From Phoronis australis (lineage: Eukaryota > Phoronida > Phoronidae): 64,000 nucleotides of DNA. Position numbers and translations under genes: made by a program. The notes under the pieces are model-generated. The model saw only the letters and a list, made by a program, of their open reading frames with translations, was not told the origin of the DNA and did not search any database. Where the stretch lies: contig NMRA01000002.1 in NCBI GenBank assembly GCA_002633005.1, positions 1,946,916 to 2,010,915 on the forward strand. The letters are read 5' to 3'. Positions 1 to 12,562 of this stretch are shown piece by piece. Each line of letters starts with the position of its first letter. The stretch's first letter is position 1.

Positions 1-240
1 TCCAATTTAAAGGTGTGTTTTTTGACAAACAGGTAAGCCTGATAACAAGCAACTACATGATGTTGACATCTCAGATAAAGAACAGCGGCACGCTGACCTC
101 ATAAATGCTCTAAAGAATTTTCGAGGTTATCATAGCAGACTTAAACACCCATGGCAACTTGAGTTCAGCCAGTGTTCACTATAGATAATAAAAACGCTGT
201 TCCCATTGCTTCCGAAGCTTCAGTTACTGGTAGCACTTAA

Positions 241-302
241 CTTCGGTCTTTTATCGAAGTTAACAGCGCTACTTAACTCCAAAGTTAAGAGGTGGATTTA
301 AC
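241..302 (+). repeat. Dispersed repeat copy, partner near 58371
   Basis: The blocks TTCGGTCTT-GAAGTTAACA and AGGTGGATTTAAC both recur at 58371-58431 with the same 48 bp offset between them. The wider area (about 196-380) contains several CTTAACTTCG / CGAAGTTAA inverted motifs, suggesting a short decayed DNA element. The class is unknown. Confidence 0.45.
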
Positions 303-3300
303 ACCGAAGCGTCGACGTTTCGATATAATGAGAACACTTAACTTCGACACGTGTCACTTCGTTTGCTAACAGTGGTGGTAACTGGATAATATTTGATATT
401 TCGTTCCAATATTTGTTATTTTGGCAGTATAAGCATTCTGTTTCAATTTGTCCACGTGTTTGCTGGATTCTTTCCTTAAAAAATCTCTGAATGTATGAGA
501 GTGCACCGTCAATATTTGCAAAAGGTGAAGGTCATATTAGCGCCACCTGGTAATAAATTTGCTGAGCTATAACTCCTAGGCTGATGTGAACACTCACGCT
601 TATCTTCAAAATTAACCACAGTTAACAACAAAGTTACAATTGTAGTGAAGTAACTGTATGGGAAAGGACCTGAAGTCTGTATGAAATCTCTGAAAAAGTT
701 GACCTACAAAATACATACCTAAGTCCAACGAGAGACCACTACTACTCTCATGTGTGCTTTTAACCATCTTCACCTCAATCCAAATAACAACTCCTAGTAA
801 GCTAATAACCAGTATTCCAATAAATCATCAAACTGTGACTGATTCGTATGTGCCGGTAGTTAACATTTCGTGTATTTTTATTAATTATCAAAAATTTAAT
901 CACCGGTAGAGCTGAGGGACTCCCCCACATTTTTACACAATGATTAACCGTATGGCTCGACAGGTATGTTATAAAGGTGTGCCAATCTCATTTCGTCAGG
1001 TGAAATCGACAGCTTCCTTCAACCGCTTGACTACCAGATAATTAGGTCATCAATCACGCTTTATGTGGGCAAACTGGCATTTTCCAGAATATTCTTGTAA
1101 TGTAAACACTTCTTTATGACTTTTTGCTGGAAGGAATTGTGGTAATTATAAAAATTTCAGTCACGATTATACTTCAGTCATCAAATATTTCTTCACTAAA
1201 ATTATTAACAGGCGCACTCAAGCTTGTCACTGTCTCCAATCTGGCTATAACTGAGCTCCAGGCCCCAATATTGTCATATGAGTCTATGATTCCGGTATGC
1301 CAAGAATGTCTATGGACAACAATAAATCCAGGTGTATTATAATAGTTACACCTGAAGCAGATGGGTGTTAGAGTAGACATGACTAATACATCATTCTTGG
1401 TGACAAATTGCCACTATACACCCAATTTATTAGTAAATGATATTTGCATTTGATATCTAAAATTTAATGGCTTGACATGTAGGTGTAAGAATTATTTGTG
1501 CTCTACTACATACCTACGCATATGTCCAAAGGATACAGCAGGTAAAGACAACGATGTCTGAAGTACACACAGCCATGTTAAACTGGACATTTTTTGAGAA
1601 ATACCCATTACACATTCAGGGAACATGTTTTCAGGAATGAAAGGAAATTCTTATTATCGCAAGCATTTCATTAAAATAGTTAGGTTTTTTGGGTTAACAT
1701 TTGCTACATTGATTTAAACTCAGTTTCTTTGTGTATCACATTTTGATAAGTTTACTACATAGGGATCTCACTTTCATTGAGCTACGCGAGGTAAGATATG
1801 ATTTTTCAATCCTCAGACATTCCTTATAGTGTTAACTTTTGGAGAAGTCTGGTCTCGAAACAAAAGAGTTATGGCCAGTAAAATCTGGCCAATTTTGCAA
1901 ATAAATAAACTACCACAATTGATTGAACTTTTTTACTTTCCACAGGCTTTGAAAATTGTTGATGATGCCCACAATTACTGAAAACATTTATCTGATGGCA
2001 AATATGGTAAAAAAATTAAACTGACGAAGCATTCATTTGTTGCTACTAATCATTAATGAATCAACTGAACAAATTATATAAAATTTGACTTGTCTGCCAC
2101 CTTGTGTCATAAATTGGTGACATTTTACCATAAGGTAACCGGGAGTGGTTGTGAGATCTTGTGTCTTAGCATTGAGATTGTAGGAAACATGAGAAATAAC
2201 AGGCAACAATGAAAGTAATGTACATGGTTGGTTATCAACAACACGAGACACTTGACAACGTCATGGCTGTAACTAGGACACCACCTATGAACAGAAATGA
2301 GAATTAACTACCACACAACATGCACTGGGAGTCTACACTAAATTTGTCTTCAATGTAAGGAGGACAAATTAATAGCCACATAAACTCCTCTGCACCCCAT
2401 TTGTTGAATTTGAAAGGTTAGCAATCAAAGCAAATTCTAGCTGCTGAAAATCTTTCCAATCCACATTGGAATAATTAGCCTAAAGGAATGGACCTTTATC
2501 AGTCTTCAGCCATTTCTCCAATATCTCAGCTCTTATCTGTTAATGAATATACATATACAGACAGCAAACAGCCTACAGACTATCACCTTGGCTAAACCTC
2601 AAGGTCAACAAAGCTCTGCCCCCAAGGACAAAACAAACAAACATTGGCCAACAGCAGCCAGGCTTTTCCTTATTGTTATGCCTACTGGTTACATAACATT
2701 GCATAATGTTACATGTGCCAGGAGTGGGCTTCAACATTCCAGTACACACCTACACACTGCTCTACAAGGCCTACTGTACAACTTTTTCGATTTGGATTGA
2801 TTAAAAAATGAATTTTAATTTTGAAAATTTCTAATTAATTGGATGTTAGGAAAGTTTCATGTAACATTCTGTATTAACAGTTATCAAGGAAGACCATTTT
2901 TAACATTTGTACAGTGAACCTTTGGAAATGGGAAAATTCAATTGCGGCTGTCATTTAGGTGATAACTGAAGAAGCTGTAAACAATCTTCTTTAAACCCAA
3001 AGAAATTGAATTTGGAATTGTGCATTGGACTTACTCAAGAATTTGAAGATTGAGTATCTATCATGTAAACCAAGATGTAATCTCAAAACAGATGTCCCCA
3101 TCAGTTCAACTGACAGCAAAGAAGAGAAAATTTCAACAGAAATCCCTTGCCTATTTGATATATGATACACAAAAACTTTACATCCCCCCATAAAAAGATT
3201 AACTAGTCTGTCTGTTATCTTAGAAGTTCTGGTCCAAAGTCCTGTGGGGTGGTCTATTGGTACCTAAGGCTTAGTCCTGGACATACGTCAAAAACATTGA

Positions 3301-5232
3301 TGCCATAAAAGAACATTTGGCCGTTTACGTTATTTGTGGCAAGGTAAATTCAACCTTTGAAAAACAGAAATACAACAATTATCCTTGTTCAAAATAAGTG
3401 AAGAGTTACATTAACTATCAGAGCACATAAATCACATAGATCACCCAACTGTGAAGCACAGACACTAGCTCCACATGGTGGTGAATAAAAACACTACAAT
3501 GAGACATGGACAGCAGTCACAGTAACTTCTATGAAGTGCAATACAATTATCCCAGCAGAGACAGTTTAAAGATATATCATTTGTGTTTAGTTCAAGGATG
3601 ATAGGAACCTAAGACCTGGTGGTTAACAGATGATCAATGAGTTTTTGAGTGGACAGGAACCCCATGCCCTGTTTATTTAAGTTGCAGACAATTATTCAAT
3701 CAAAACATGAAGAATGGACTTTCAATGAGCTTGGTATAAACAAACTTACCAAATGGATAATGCCCTGCCAAATAAAGCACCAACTCACACAGCAGCTTCT
3801 AAGAAGAAATTCAATTCTCTTAAAAATATCTGGGCCCCAGGTCTAATCTCTGCACTAGACCCAAAATTGACCAGTTGCAGGGCATGTTTCAAGTAAACTA
3901 ATTCACAAATTTGTACTCGAACCAGGTAGTTTGACGGATTTAATTTCGAATCTGAGAGGAGTGCGAGCTCAGAAATTATATCCCAAACCAAGTTGACTGT
4001 TTTGCATTGCAAAAAATAAATGCTGCGGGTAAAAGTTCGCATAGAAATAAAATCAACGATTTTCCACTGGATTATCTTGCCAGTACTAATATATAGTCAA
4101 AAAAATTAGCTCAAGAAATACATTGGGTTCAATGACTCACAGCACACATGTTTTGTCCGAAAGTTTCCTTAACCATTAACTTTTGCAAATATTAGAACAG
4201 CAATAAGTTTGACACCTTGAATTTATGAATGATTAAAGACCTACATGAAACCAACACGAAACTGTGTTGTCATTGGCAACAGAGGAAATCGGCAATAGTG
4301 TGATAGTAGGACTAAGCACATGCTTCAGCTTATTGCCATGATAAAACTAAACGTTGTTTGTGATTTTGGAGCAAAAGTCCCATGACTACAACTTATCACA
4401 CTGAACCAAGCCAGTTAATTGGCTTGAACTTTACTACTGGCCAAGGTCAGTGAATGGTGAACACACGCACAGAATAACTCAATCAGGCATCTTGGGAGAC
4501 CAACAGAAATTTCAAAGCAAACTTAATCAAGAAAAACAAGACTCCCTGTCTGGGTGGTGGGGTAGAGAAAATAAGAAGCATACATAGAGATACAGGCATA
4601 CGCAAAACCCCACATCACCAGAGTGAGCAGTAAGTCTGTTGGATGCTGGTGGTAGTAAAATGTACAACGTGCAGAGCTCCAGAAGTCTGGGGTCTTGCGA
4701 AATGCCCGGTGCACGAGTATCTGTCAGGAAAGAACCGACAGCTGTCTGATTTTTGGACGTCGAGCCTGGTGCAAAGATTCTTTGCATCCACCCTGCAAAT
4801 TCTGAACACAAAGTTTCGGACAATACAGTCGGCCATTTCACATTCTACAAGGTTTACAATATTGCCTAGTGCAAATGGTTATAAATGACATTTGAAAACC
4901 ATATACCATTCTAGGGATGTAGTTGTTTCAGAGGCAAATCCACAGTTCCAAATTATTATTATTCAAAATTTGTCATTAATACACAACTTGACTTTTCAGT
5001 GATACTTATTTTCTACAAGAGGGCACTTTGCACTGCTAAAATGTTCATCACTGGATTTTCATCAAGCTGTCATGAATGAATTCAAAAAAATTATGTAGTA
5101 AAAAGTCATCAATTTTGGGCACAAATGGCAGACAAGTACGTATAATTGTATTTTTCGTTGTTTTCACCGAAGATAAATACTGTAAAACAAAGGCATTTTC
5201 AGTATACCATAGGTACCATCAGACAATCGATC

Positions 5233-5369
5233 CACTTGATTGACTTTGCCCATTCTGTTGGGTCAACCAACTAAGACATCTGATTGGTTCTTGGTGATGT
5301 CCTCTGAGTTTTAAACCAATCAGATGTCTTACCCATCGACCCAGAACAACCAGTGAAGTTAATCAAGTG
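5233..5369. repeat. Foldback element with perfect 17 bp inner arms
   Basis: The 17 bp at 5273-5289 (AAGACATCTGATTGGTT) are perfectly complementary to 5314-5330 across a 24 bp loop. Weaker complementarity continues outward (GGGTC with GACCC, CACTTGATT with AATCAAGTG) to about 5233 and 5369. This is the shape of a small MITE or foldback element. No target duplication was identified. Confidence 0.6.
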
Positions 5370-8300
5370 CAGTCAATGATTGGTGAAACTAGGCAATGTT
5401 AGAGGCCTTTGAAAAGTGAAAAATGGAAATTTTGGCGATTAATTCTTGTCCGAAATTGCTGAGATTTTATAGCATCTGTAATGATTTTATGAACTGCAAG
5501 GAGATTGCACTCTGATGATGGAGAGACTCAGAGTCCCCCTATAAACATTCCCGGACTTGACACCTGTAGTCTACTCTTGCTCACAAAATTTGTCTAGATC
5601 CAGCTTTTAATTTAACTACTGGTTATCGAACGTCTAGAACCAATTCAATGTATGTACTGCAAAATACATGTGGTACCCACAGTTTGATAATCAGAGAAGT
5701 TATTGAAGTCAGACAAAATAAGCAACAATATAATCTAATGAAAATTGATAAACTATTTTGCCATATTGTTCTGATTGAAACAAAGCAGATGACATTCCAG
5801 AGTGATAGGATTGGACTCATCGTTTTTTTTGTAGCCTTCACGAACTCCACACCATGTGTATCCATTATAGGTGACCTTTAATTATTGTTCGCAGGAAAAT
5901 TATTTACCCAATTTATGATGCACAGATGATTAATAACATTTACAGAACACACAACCTTGTGGCTCAGGGAACACAGTAGTGTTTACACAACTTTATCCAG
6001 GCATGGCTGAACAGGGTAAAAATTGGGAATTCCAACCACATCATAGAGTGGTTAATAGGCTGCAACAGGAGTGGAGAGTTCATTAGCTTAATTCCATAGG
6101 ATTAATATCGGGTATACAAAACACTCTACGGAATATTTTATGGTAACCTTAGCTGCCCCAGTCTAGCACCAGTCTTTTGCTAGGTGACAGTTGCTAAGCA
6201 GATTAAAAGCAACATGCACCTGATGGCCTCAAAATATTCCAGTAACTGTCAATTTGCAAATTTTGTCTTAATCTTATAAATTTCTATACACAACTTTCAT
6301 TCCTCTGTGTCCCCAAAGGTCTCAGTCATACCAGTCCACGGTACAAGATAGTGGTGAAACTCAGTTGGTAGTCAATCCACTAGAAGACTGCAAGTAAAAC
6401 TAGTGTGATTATACCTGTTTTGCTTGTATTGTGTGGAAATATCTCGCCAAAATTATGCCTTATCTTGCATTTTCGTGAATATAACGTGTCTACCGAACAA
6501 GCACCAGGTCTAAAAGTTTGAACACACTGAGTCGGTTGGTTGAGGTTTCATGAATATGCCCAGTGTAAATCCAGCCTGCAATACATTAATAGCACCTTAA
6601 GTCTTCAGCTATTTAGCACATGGCCGGCCGACAAGCGAGAATCTATTTAGTTAAAATTCCCCAAAAAGTAAAATCAAGAATCCATTACAAGCATGGGTGG
6701 AAGTGTGCACATGTCACAAAATAACATTTACCTCAAGCTCTCGTTATTTGCAAAAAGATAATCAGCCTTTGAAAAAATGGGAAAATGCACATTTTGGCGA
6801 TTACTTTTTGTGTTAAATATAGAATAATAGTAAAACACTGTTATACTCAAAGACCCCAGGTGCACTGCTGGATCTAGGATCTAGGGTCAGGAGGGAGGTG
6901 TGAGTCTGACTACAAAGATGAGTGTGAAACTTTGAAAACAGTGCGGTTAGCTTCTTCCTAAATATACCCATGAGCTGCACCCTGCAGACAGCTAAATCAA
7001 TGACCAGTAACCTTGCCCCAGTAATTAGTAGGTTGACCACTGCTCAATCAAGCCACACAGCCAAAGACATTAAAATGAACCCATCAACCGTCTGACTTAG
7101 TTTAACCTTGGTGCAAAGTGGAAAACAACCAACTACACGAAAGTGGTGTGGTATTCTCATCAAACATCGTTATTAGGCTATTATCGGGTATCTCACATGC
7201 ACCATGACTGAACCATGGGCATGGTGGCAGAGAAAAAAGAGGCAGTGAGTAGGTCTATAATTGACCAAGGCACTCGCCCCACCCACAGGTCTCTAAATAG
7301 ATGACAACAATCACTAATGGCAAATTAACAGGTTATTTTCTTATCAAATTTCACTATTTTTAAACTTGTTTTAAAAACTGGTGACTGGGGCACATACAAA
7401 TCAATGGCACGAGGCGATACTTCTCAGAAATATCCTAACTTGGCACCGGTGAGCACACTAACAGAAAATGGTGCAACACTTTCAAAACAAAAATCTTTGC
7501 TCATGAACAGTCATTCATGACACATTTATTTTACACAAATCAGGAAACTGTCTAATTTGTCATATCTAAGTATCCCACATTTAGTAAACAGGAAATTGGC
7601 ACATGAATCAAAATTACTAATCGTGAACAAAATGACCTACTTTTTAGTTAACAACAATGACAATGCGATTCCGTGTCATATTTGTTCCTTACGTTACAAG
7701 TAAACACACAAAGAAATTGTTCAATTGGTAATGTCTATAACTTGATTCTGAGATATCTTTATGTAATGCTGAACATACCACCGACTCCTCTTCTTGAGTT
7801 AAACAATAGGGAATGTTATTGTATTATTGCGCCTGTCTATAATTTGACAGACAGTGGAATCAATAAACAATTAAAAATAAAAACTGTTTGGTCATGACAA
7901 ATTTTCAATGAACAATAATTTAGACCTTGCCTTTTTATAAGAGAACTTACTCAGACACAGGGCACAATTTATAATGTGGTTATTTTTAAGCAAACAAATC
8001 AATGCCTACTGATGCCCGAGGAATGTGAATTGATTGTTTCAAAACACCAAGCCATGTAGATATTGATCGAGTCGGTACCTCAGATCCTTCCTAAGCACAC
8101 TCAGTTTGCTATTGACCCACTACTAAACACCATTACACTACAAATGCTATATTTTTGGCACTGTAGGTTTCCCACCACTTGGACCTCAGTGCAACAGCCA
8201 GCAAGTCTATTGGTCTAGTATCAGTCAATGGTTCCAAAAATATCTTGAAAGAGTTAGCCACTTAACAAACAAAAGTTCACAGAAGAATAAAAGCATTAGG

Positions 8301-10607
8301 AGATCAATTGACATCAACTAAAGGATGATAAGAATACTTTATGCGCTCTACCATCCAACATATCCTGACTCATAGATGCGCTATGGAACTAAGAAAAACA
8401 AGAAATAATATAAGGAAATACAATTTATTCAAAATCAAATACAGAAACCAGTTCGAGGCAAGGAACTTCACAAATATTGCTCTGAAAATGTTCATAATTT
8501 AAGTGAATAAAATATGAAACTCTGCCTAACTTATTTTATGATTAATAGAGATTAATTATCGATTTTTGAAATTGGGTAATGTTTTAAAATCACTATCAAT
8601 TTCATTTCACATCAATTAATACATTAGCTAACAAGTGAAAAATGAAAATACAAAAGGTGTCTACAATTTATTGTACACAATAAATTTTCACCCATGAAAT
8701 GAATTAAGATTTAATATGCCATAACAGCAAAAGCTTGAAATCCGAAAACACAAAGCCCACCAAAACAAAATTAGTAGGCCTACAGTGTATGTTAGACTAA
8801 GGCTTGACAAAAGATTTCAATGTTCATCTGCACTTTTGGCGGGAATAACTGGTTTAGATGTGAAATCATTTGCCCAGGCAATGAATTAGTTCCACCTGTG
8901 TAAAAAAGGTAATAACCTAGAAACACAACATGTTCTGGGTTTGTCAAAGAAGGACAGGCAATATTGAACCTTTAACTTGACAGACAAAGAATGCACACCT
9001 GGACTTTATCACACCTTTTCTTCATTAAGGTCTGATTAACTCTCACCGATTCAGGACCTAAGTAATCATTTTTTTTCAAAATTAATGTTTCCCATTTCCA
9101 AAACAATGTTGGCAGGCCTAGAAAATGGACAATTTTGGAAATGTCATCTCAATGAAATTGACTAAGCTTAAGTCTACAAGCAGATCTCCCAATCTGCCCT
9201 TGACCAGACTCCAGAGCAGAGGCGACCAGTGGTTGAATGGTGAGAAAGTTTACTTAGCAGCTAATGTATGACCAGAATAATTATGGGGAAACTACAACCA
9301 GACATCTGCTGGGATGAAGCAGGTTGCCTGGACAACCACATGAGGCAGACTGCCTGGGCAACTTGGCAGCCTGGACAACAGTTGCCGCCCTGACCCAGGA
9401 ACAAATCTGTGCTTGACAAACCCAGTTCACAGCCATGGCCTAGTGCAGAAGACAGGGGCAAGACAGGAACAGCAAGATTAATGGGCAAGACACAGCAAGG
9501 GTATTTCCCAGATAAAGCCTATCTTAAATAATGAGATTGGCACTTTCCCCTAGAGCAACATGATGAGAGGTAGAGTCTGGGTCTGGCTCAGAAATGGAGT
9601 TCACACACATCACAGGGCACTTTATGAGTGAAACGCCCCCAGCTACAATACATTTAAGGACAAAGCTAGTACTCTGATAGTCTATCAAAATGTGTAACAA
9701 AAATTGTCCCAAGTTGAATTCCTACAAATCAATAATAAAATATTTATTGAAGATGGTACACCCCCAAATTTACTCCCTGAATGAGTACAAAAATTCCCCA
9801 TTAGCCAAGTCTGCTTTACCCAAAAATTCATAAACTGTAGTAGAATAGTGGAATAACTCGACTTAGTAGCAGCGTTTTGACTTACGTGAATATTCAATCA
9901 AAACCTTTCAGTTCACGCATGGATTAATAACCCTGAATCTCATCTTTATGACAAATTTACTACGCAATTAAGACACTGTTGATGAAAAACAATAGAAATC
10001 ACACCATGGCTGAACATAGACTTCACGTCATACAGTAGCAATAACACTAAGTTGGATTATTATATACATAACTGACACTGATAACAAAATTGCTGAATAA
10101 TCCTTCATTGATTATTACATCAGACAGCAAAGTGGCTGCCCTCAAAATCAATCCTCACAGATGAGAGAAGCCACAAGACGTTTTTCTTTCTTTAAGGGGC
10201 CTGCTGTGTCATACCAGCAGTCATTGGGTAGTGAAAAAATGAACAACTATACACTGAACTGCCCCGGTTTAACGCACACAATGGCCATTTACTTGGCTTT
10301 TGAGGGCTTCATCCATGTTGCGACTTGTGCATCATGAAGAATTCAAACTAATAACACTACCACGCAACATCTTTGACTGGTTTCAGTCATTCACCAGTCC
10401 TTGCCAGTTCAAATGTAAATATGACCTGCCCCCTAAATAGACGGGTCATGCGAGAGAACCAATAGGAAACATGAATCTATCTCAATTCAGGTGCAAATAT
10501 AAGCCATGTCGTGAATATCATACCTGTCCGGTGACGTGTTCTGGGTGTAAATAAGAAGCACGAGAACTATTCAGACATGTGACATGTTGTTATATAAAGG
10601 TACTTAC

Positions 10608-11043
10608 CACATTTTTTTTTACAAAGAATTCTTTTAATGTTCTTGATGTTTTTCCCGGAGGATTTACTTGGCAGTCTAGCTAACCTAAATACTCCGCTTG
10701 AATCAAGCGGATCAGATGTTAAAAAGAGTATGTACGATTTCCCAGTGTCTACAGGCGCTGTGCACAGCTCGGCACTTAATCTGGAGCTGAATCCGGCGAC
10801 TGTAATCGTTCGCTTCTTCGGCAGCTCACTGGCTTTTTTAAAAACCTTAACGAGTCTTATCGTAGCATTATAAAAACCGTTCACCGGTCGCTTGAGCGAC
10901 TGCACTTTCCCTACCAACACGAAGTCCGATGCGAGTGCTCGCGATCTGATATCGTCGAATTGCGACACACAAGTCCTGGATTTCACCATCTCTACAACAC
11001 ACAGTAGTCCAAAGATGACCAACTTCATATCAACTGCAACCAT
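10608..11043 (-). CDS. Neuregulin-like protein, first coding exon (signal peptide plus N-terminal domain)
   Basis: The exon encodes 145 residues plus one base and ends at a good donor (TGTG|GTAAGT, phase 1). The start codon has a strong context (GCCATGG). A hydrophobic leader (KLVIFGLLCVV, residues 7-17) looks like a signal peptide; Met6 is an alternative start. The body reads as a small beta-rich domain (DFVLVGKVQSL, NATIRLVKVFKK, YILFLTSDP) with an NAT glycosylation site. Its end, FRLA...GKNIKNIKRILCKKKC, resembles the segment just before the Ig domain of vertebrate neuregulin-1/2 (FKTA...GKNLKKEVGKILC, from memory). Phase 1 suits a following extracellular module. Neuregulins are EGF-family ligands of ErbB receptors, but no Ig or EGF exon is seen here, so the assignment rests on this one exon. 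Agrin NtA or another OB-like N-terminal module is the main alternative. Confidence 0.6.
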
Positions 11044-12360
11044 GGCTAGCTATTTTAGCCCCTTCCTCTCAAAATTTATCCAAATGATAGAGACCGGCCT
11101 GAGCATGGCTTTTCTACCGTGAGTCTAACCACAAAATGACTTGGTTGTCGAGTGTGGGGGGAACACTTAGTGATTGGTCAGAGATAAATGACGTTGACAG
11201 TCCCCAGTGTTTAATCCCTGCCCTCTTTTACCATATTTGGAAGAGACCGCCCCAAATGACCCATTGCTTTACCTGTGAGGTTGTACTATGGTTGTAGATT
11301 TTGAAATCGAAATCGAGCTCAGTACAAACACAATCTAGGCATTTTGTGCCCCTATTTGTGTAACATGACATCAAATATTTGTTTGGAATGGAACTTTCTG
11401 ATGTTTACTGGTCAGGGTGATTCATATGTGGGCAAAAGAGAATAATTGGTGATTCACACTGTACAAAATATGTAATTGTATGAATTAAACTATTGGAGAA
11501 TTACGATCGGAAACAATGGTTTCCATGATGCGTGCAAGAATAGCATCGCCTCTTATCAGTTTTATATGTATAACCGGAAACCATCCGAGTGTTTATAGAT
11601 CGTGTTGTGGGTGGATTTAATCAAACATATACACCCTAGACAGAAACAATGTAGCAATAATACGTATTAATCGTCAAGGTAACAAACATTTGCAAACGTT
11701 TATACTAATGCCGTTGGCTATTACAGTCAAGAGCTAAGGAGATTATCTGCTAAGAATTTTTCGTTTAGTAGGAAATGTTTTATCTTGCTCCATAAAGCAT
11801 ATAACCGCGTCTTTCTCATGATAACTTTTGCGTGCAGAAAGAAATAAAACGAGACAAGAATCAAATCCTAATTTGAGGTTACTCTACCTTTACCAAGAAA
11901 TAGGTAAGAATTTGTACCTTGAAATTCGGGCGTAAGGTTAACACTCCCACTTCGCCGTAAGGGCTTGGCACGCGGGAACGCGACCTAAAGAAAACGCCCA
12001 AATTCTTTCAAAAGAAGCGAATAATTAAAAGCCGTCTATGATACAGTAACTGTGACATATTAAAAATAGTTGGGGAGAGTTTTACCTTTTATGTTAGTGC
12101 AATTTGTTACGCTTGACCGCCACAAGAAGTCGGCGCGAAGGGCGCACTTGAGTCTGTGCCGGGAAATGATAGTAATTAGAATCCTTCTTGGCGGATGTAA
12201 AACCTGAAACAAAAAATAACTAGATCTTCATTTACAATTGCAAACGTCTGATTATTTATTTTTGACAGTCAGTGTTTTAAATGAGTTCAACTCGTTCCGC
12301 GGTTGAAAGCTCACCGTCTGCATGACATCCTAGCGTGAACGTACACAGCGACGGATCTAA
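11044..12360. other. 5' flank of the neuregulin-like exon, no further gene seen
   Basis: Should contain the 5' UTR and promoter of the minus-strand gene ending at 11043. No TATA box or initiator stands out. A slightly GC-richer patch lies at about 11930-12180, with no recognisable coding content. Confidence 0.3.
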
Positions 12361-12562
12361 GGTGAGCTCAGTGCTGTATTGGTAAAATTAGAGTTAAGTA
12401 GGTGCCCAATGCCCACCGTATCACCTTGACCACTGAATTTTAAAAGTGCGTTGATTTCGCACCATAACGTAACTTACTGTGCGTAGGCGCTACCTTTATA
12501 TGCCAAAAGGTGATTGGCTGCGCCTACGTGTACCTACGCCCCACTACAGCACTGGGTGAGCT
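12361..12562. mobile_element. hAT-like MITE with perfect 8 bp target duplication
   Basis: GGTGAGCT at 12361-12368 is repeated exactly at 12555-12562. Between them a 186 bp element (12369-12554) starts CAGTGCTGTATTGG and ends with the complement of CAGTGCTGTAGTGG. CAGTG-type ends with an 8 bp duplication are the hAT hallmark. There is no coding capacity, so it is non-autonomous. The intact duplication indicates fairly recent insertion. Confidence 0.85.

Larger units (their letters stand above)
1..10607. other. Non-coding stretch downstream of the neuregulin-like first exon
   Basis: No exon could be recognised here on either strand. If the exon at 10608-11043 belongs to a neuregulin-like gene, this stretch would be its first intron and might hide Ig, EGF or later exons, but I found no EGF-type cysteine pattern. 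It contains a diverged dispersed repeat (about 241-302), a foldback (5233-5369) and a cluster of GCCTGGACAAC-like motifs (9324-9379). A minus-strand frame at 4615-4836 follows a possible acceptor but matches nothing I know. The rest is featureless AT-rich DNA. Confidence 0.5.

Noticed and set aside
4527-4841. Overlapping minus-strand frames of 63-104 codons that might be an exon of the neuregulin-like gene
   Set aside because: No Ig or EGF pattern in any frame. The possible acceptor is not matched by a convincing donor.
10637-11122. Plus-strand frames opposite the neuregulin-like exon
   Set aside because: They are antisense to a recognisable protein with signal peptide, strong start context and donor site.
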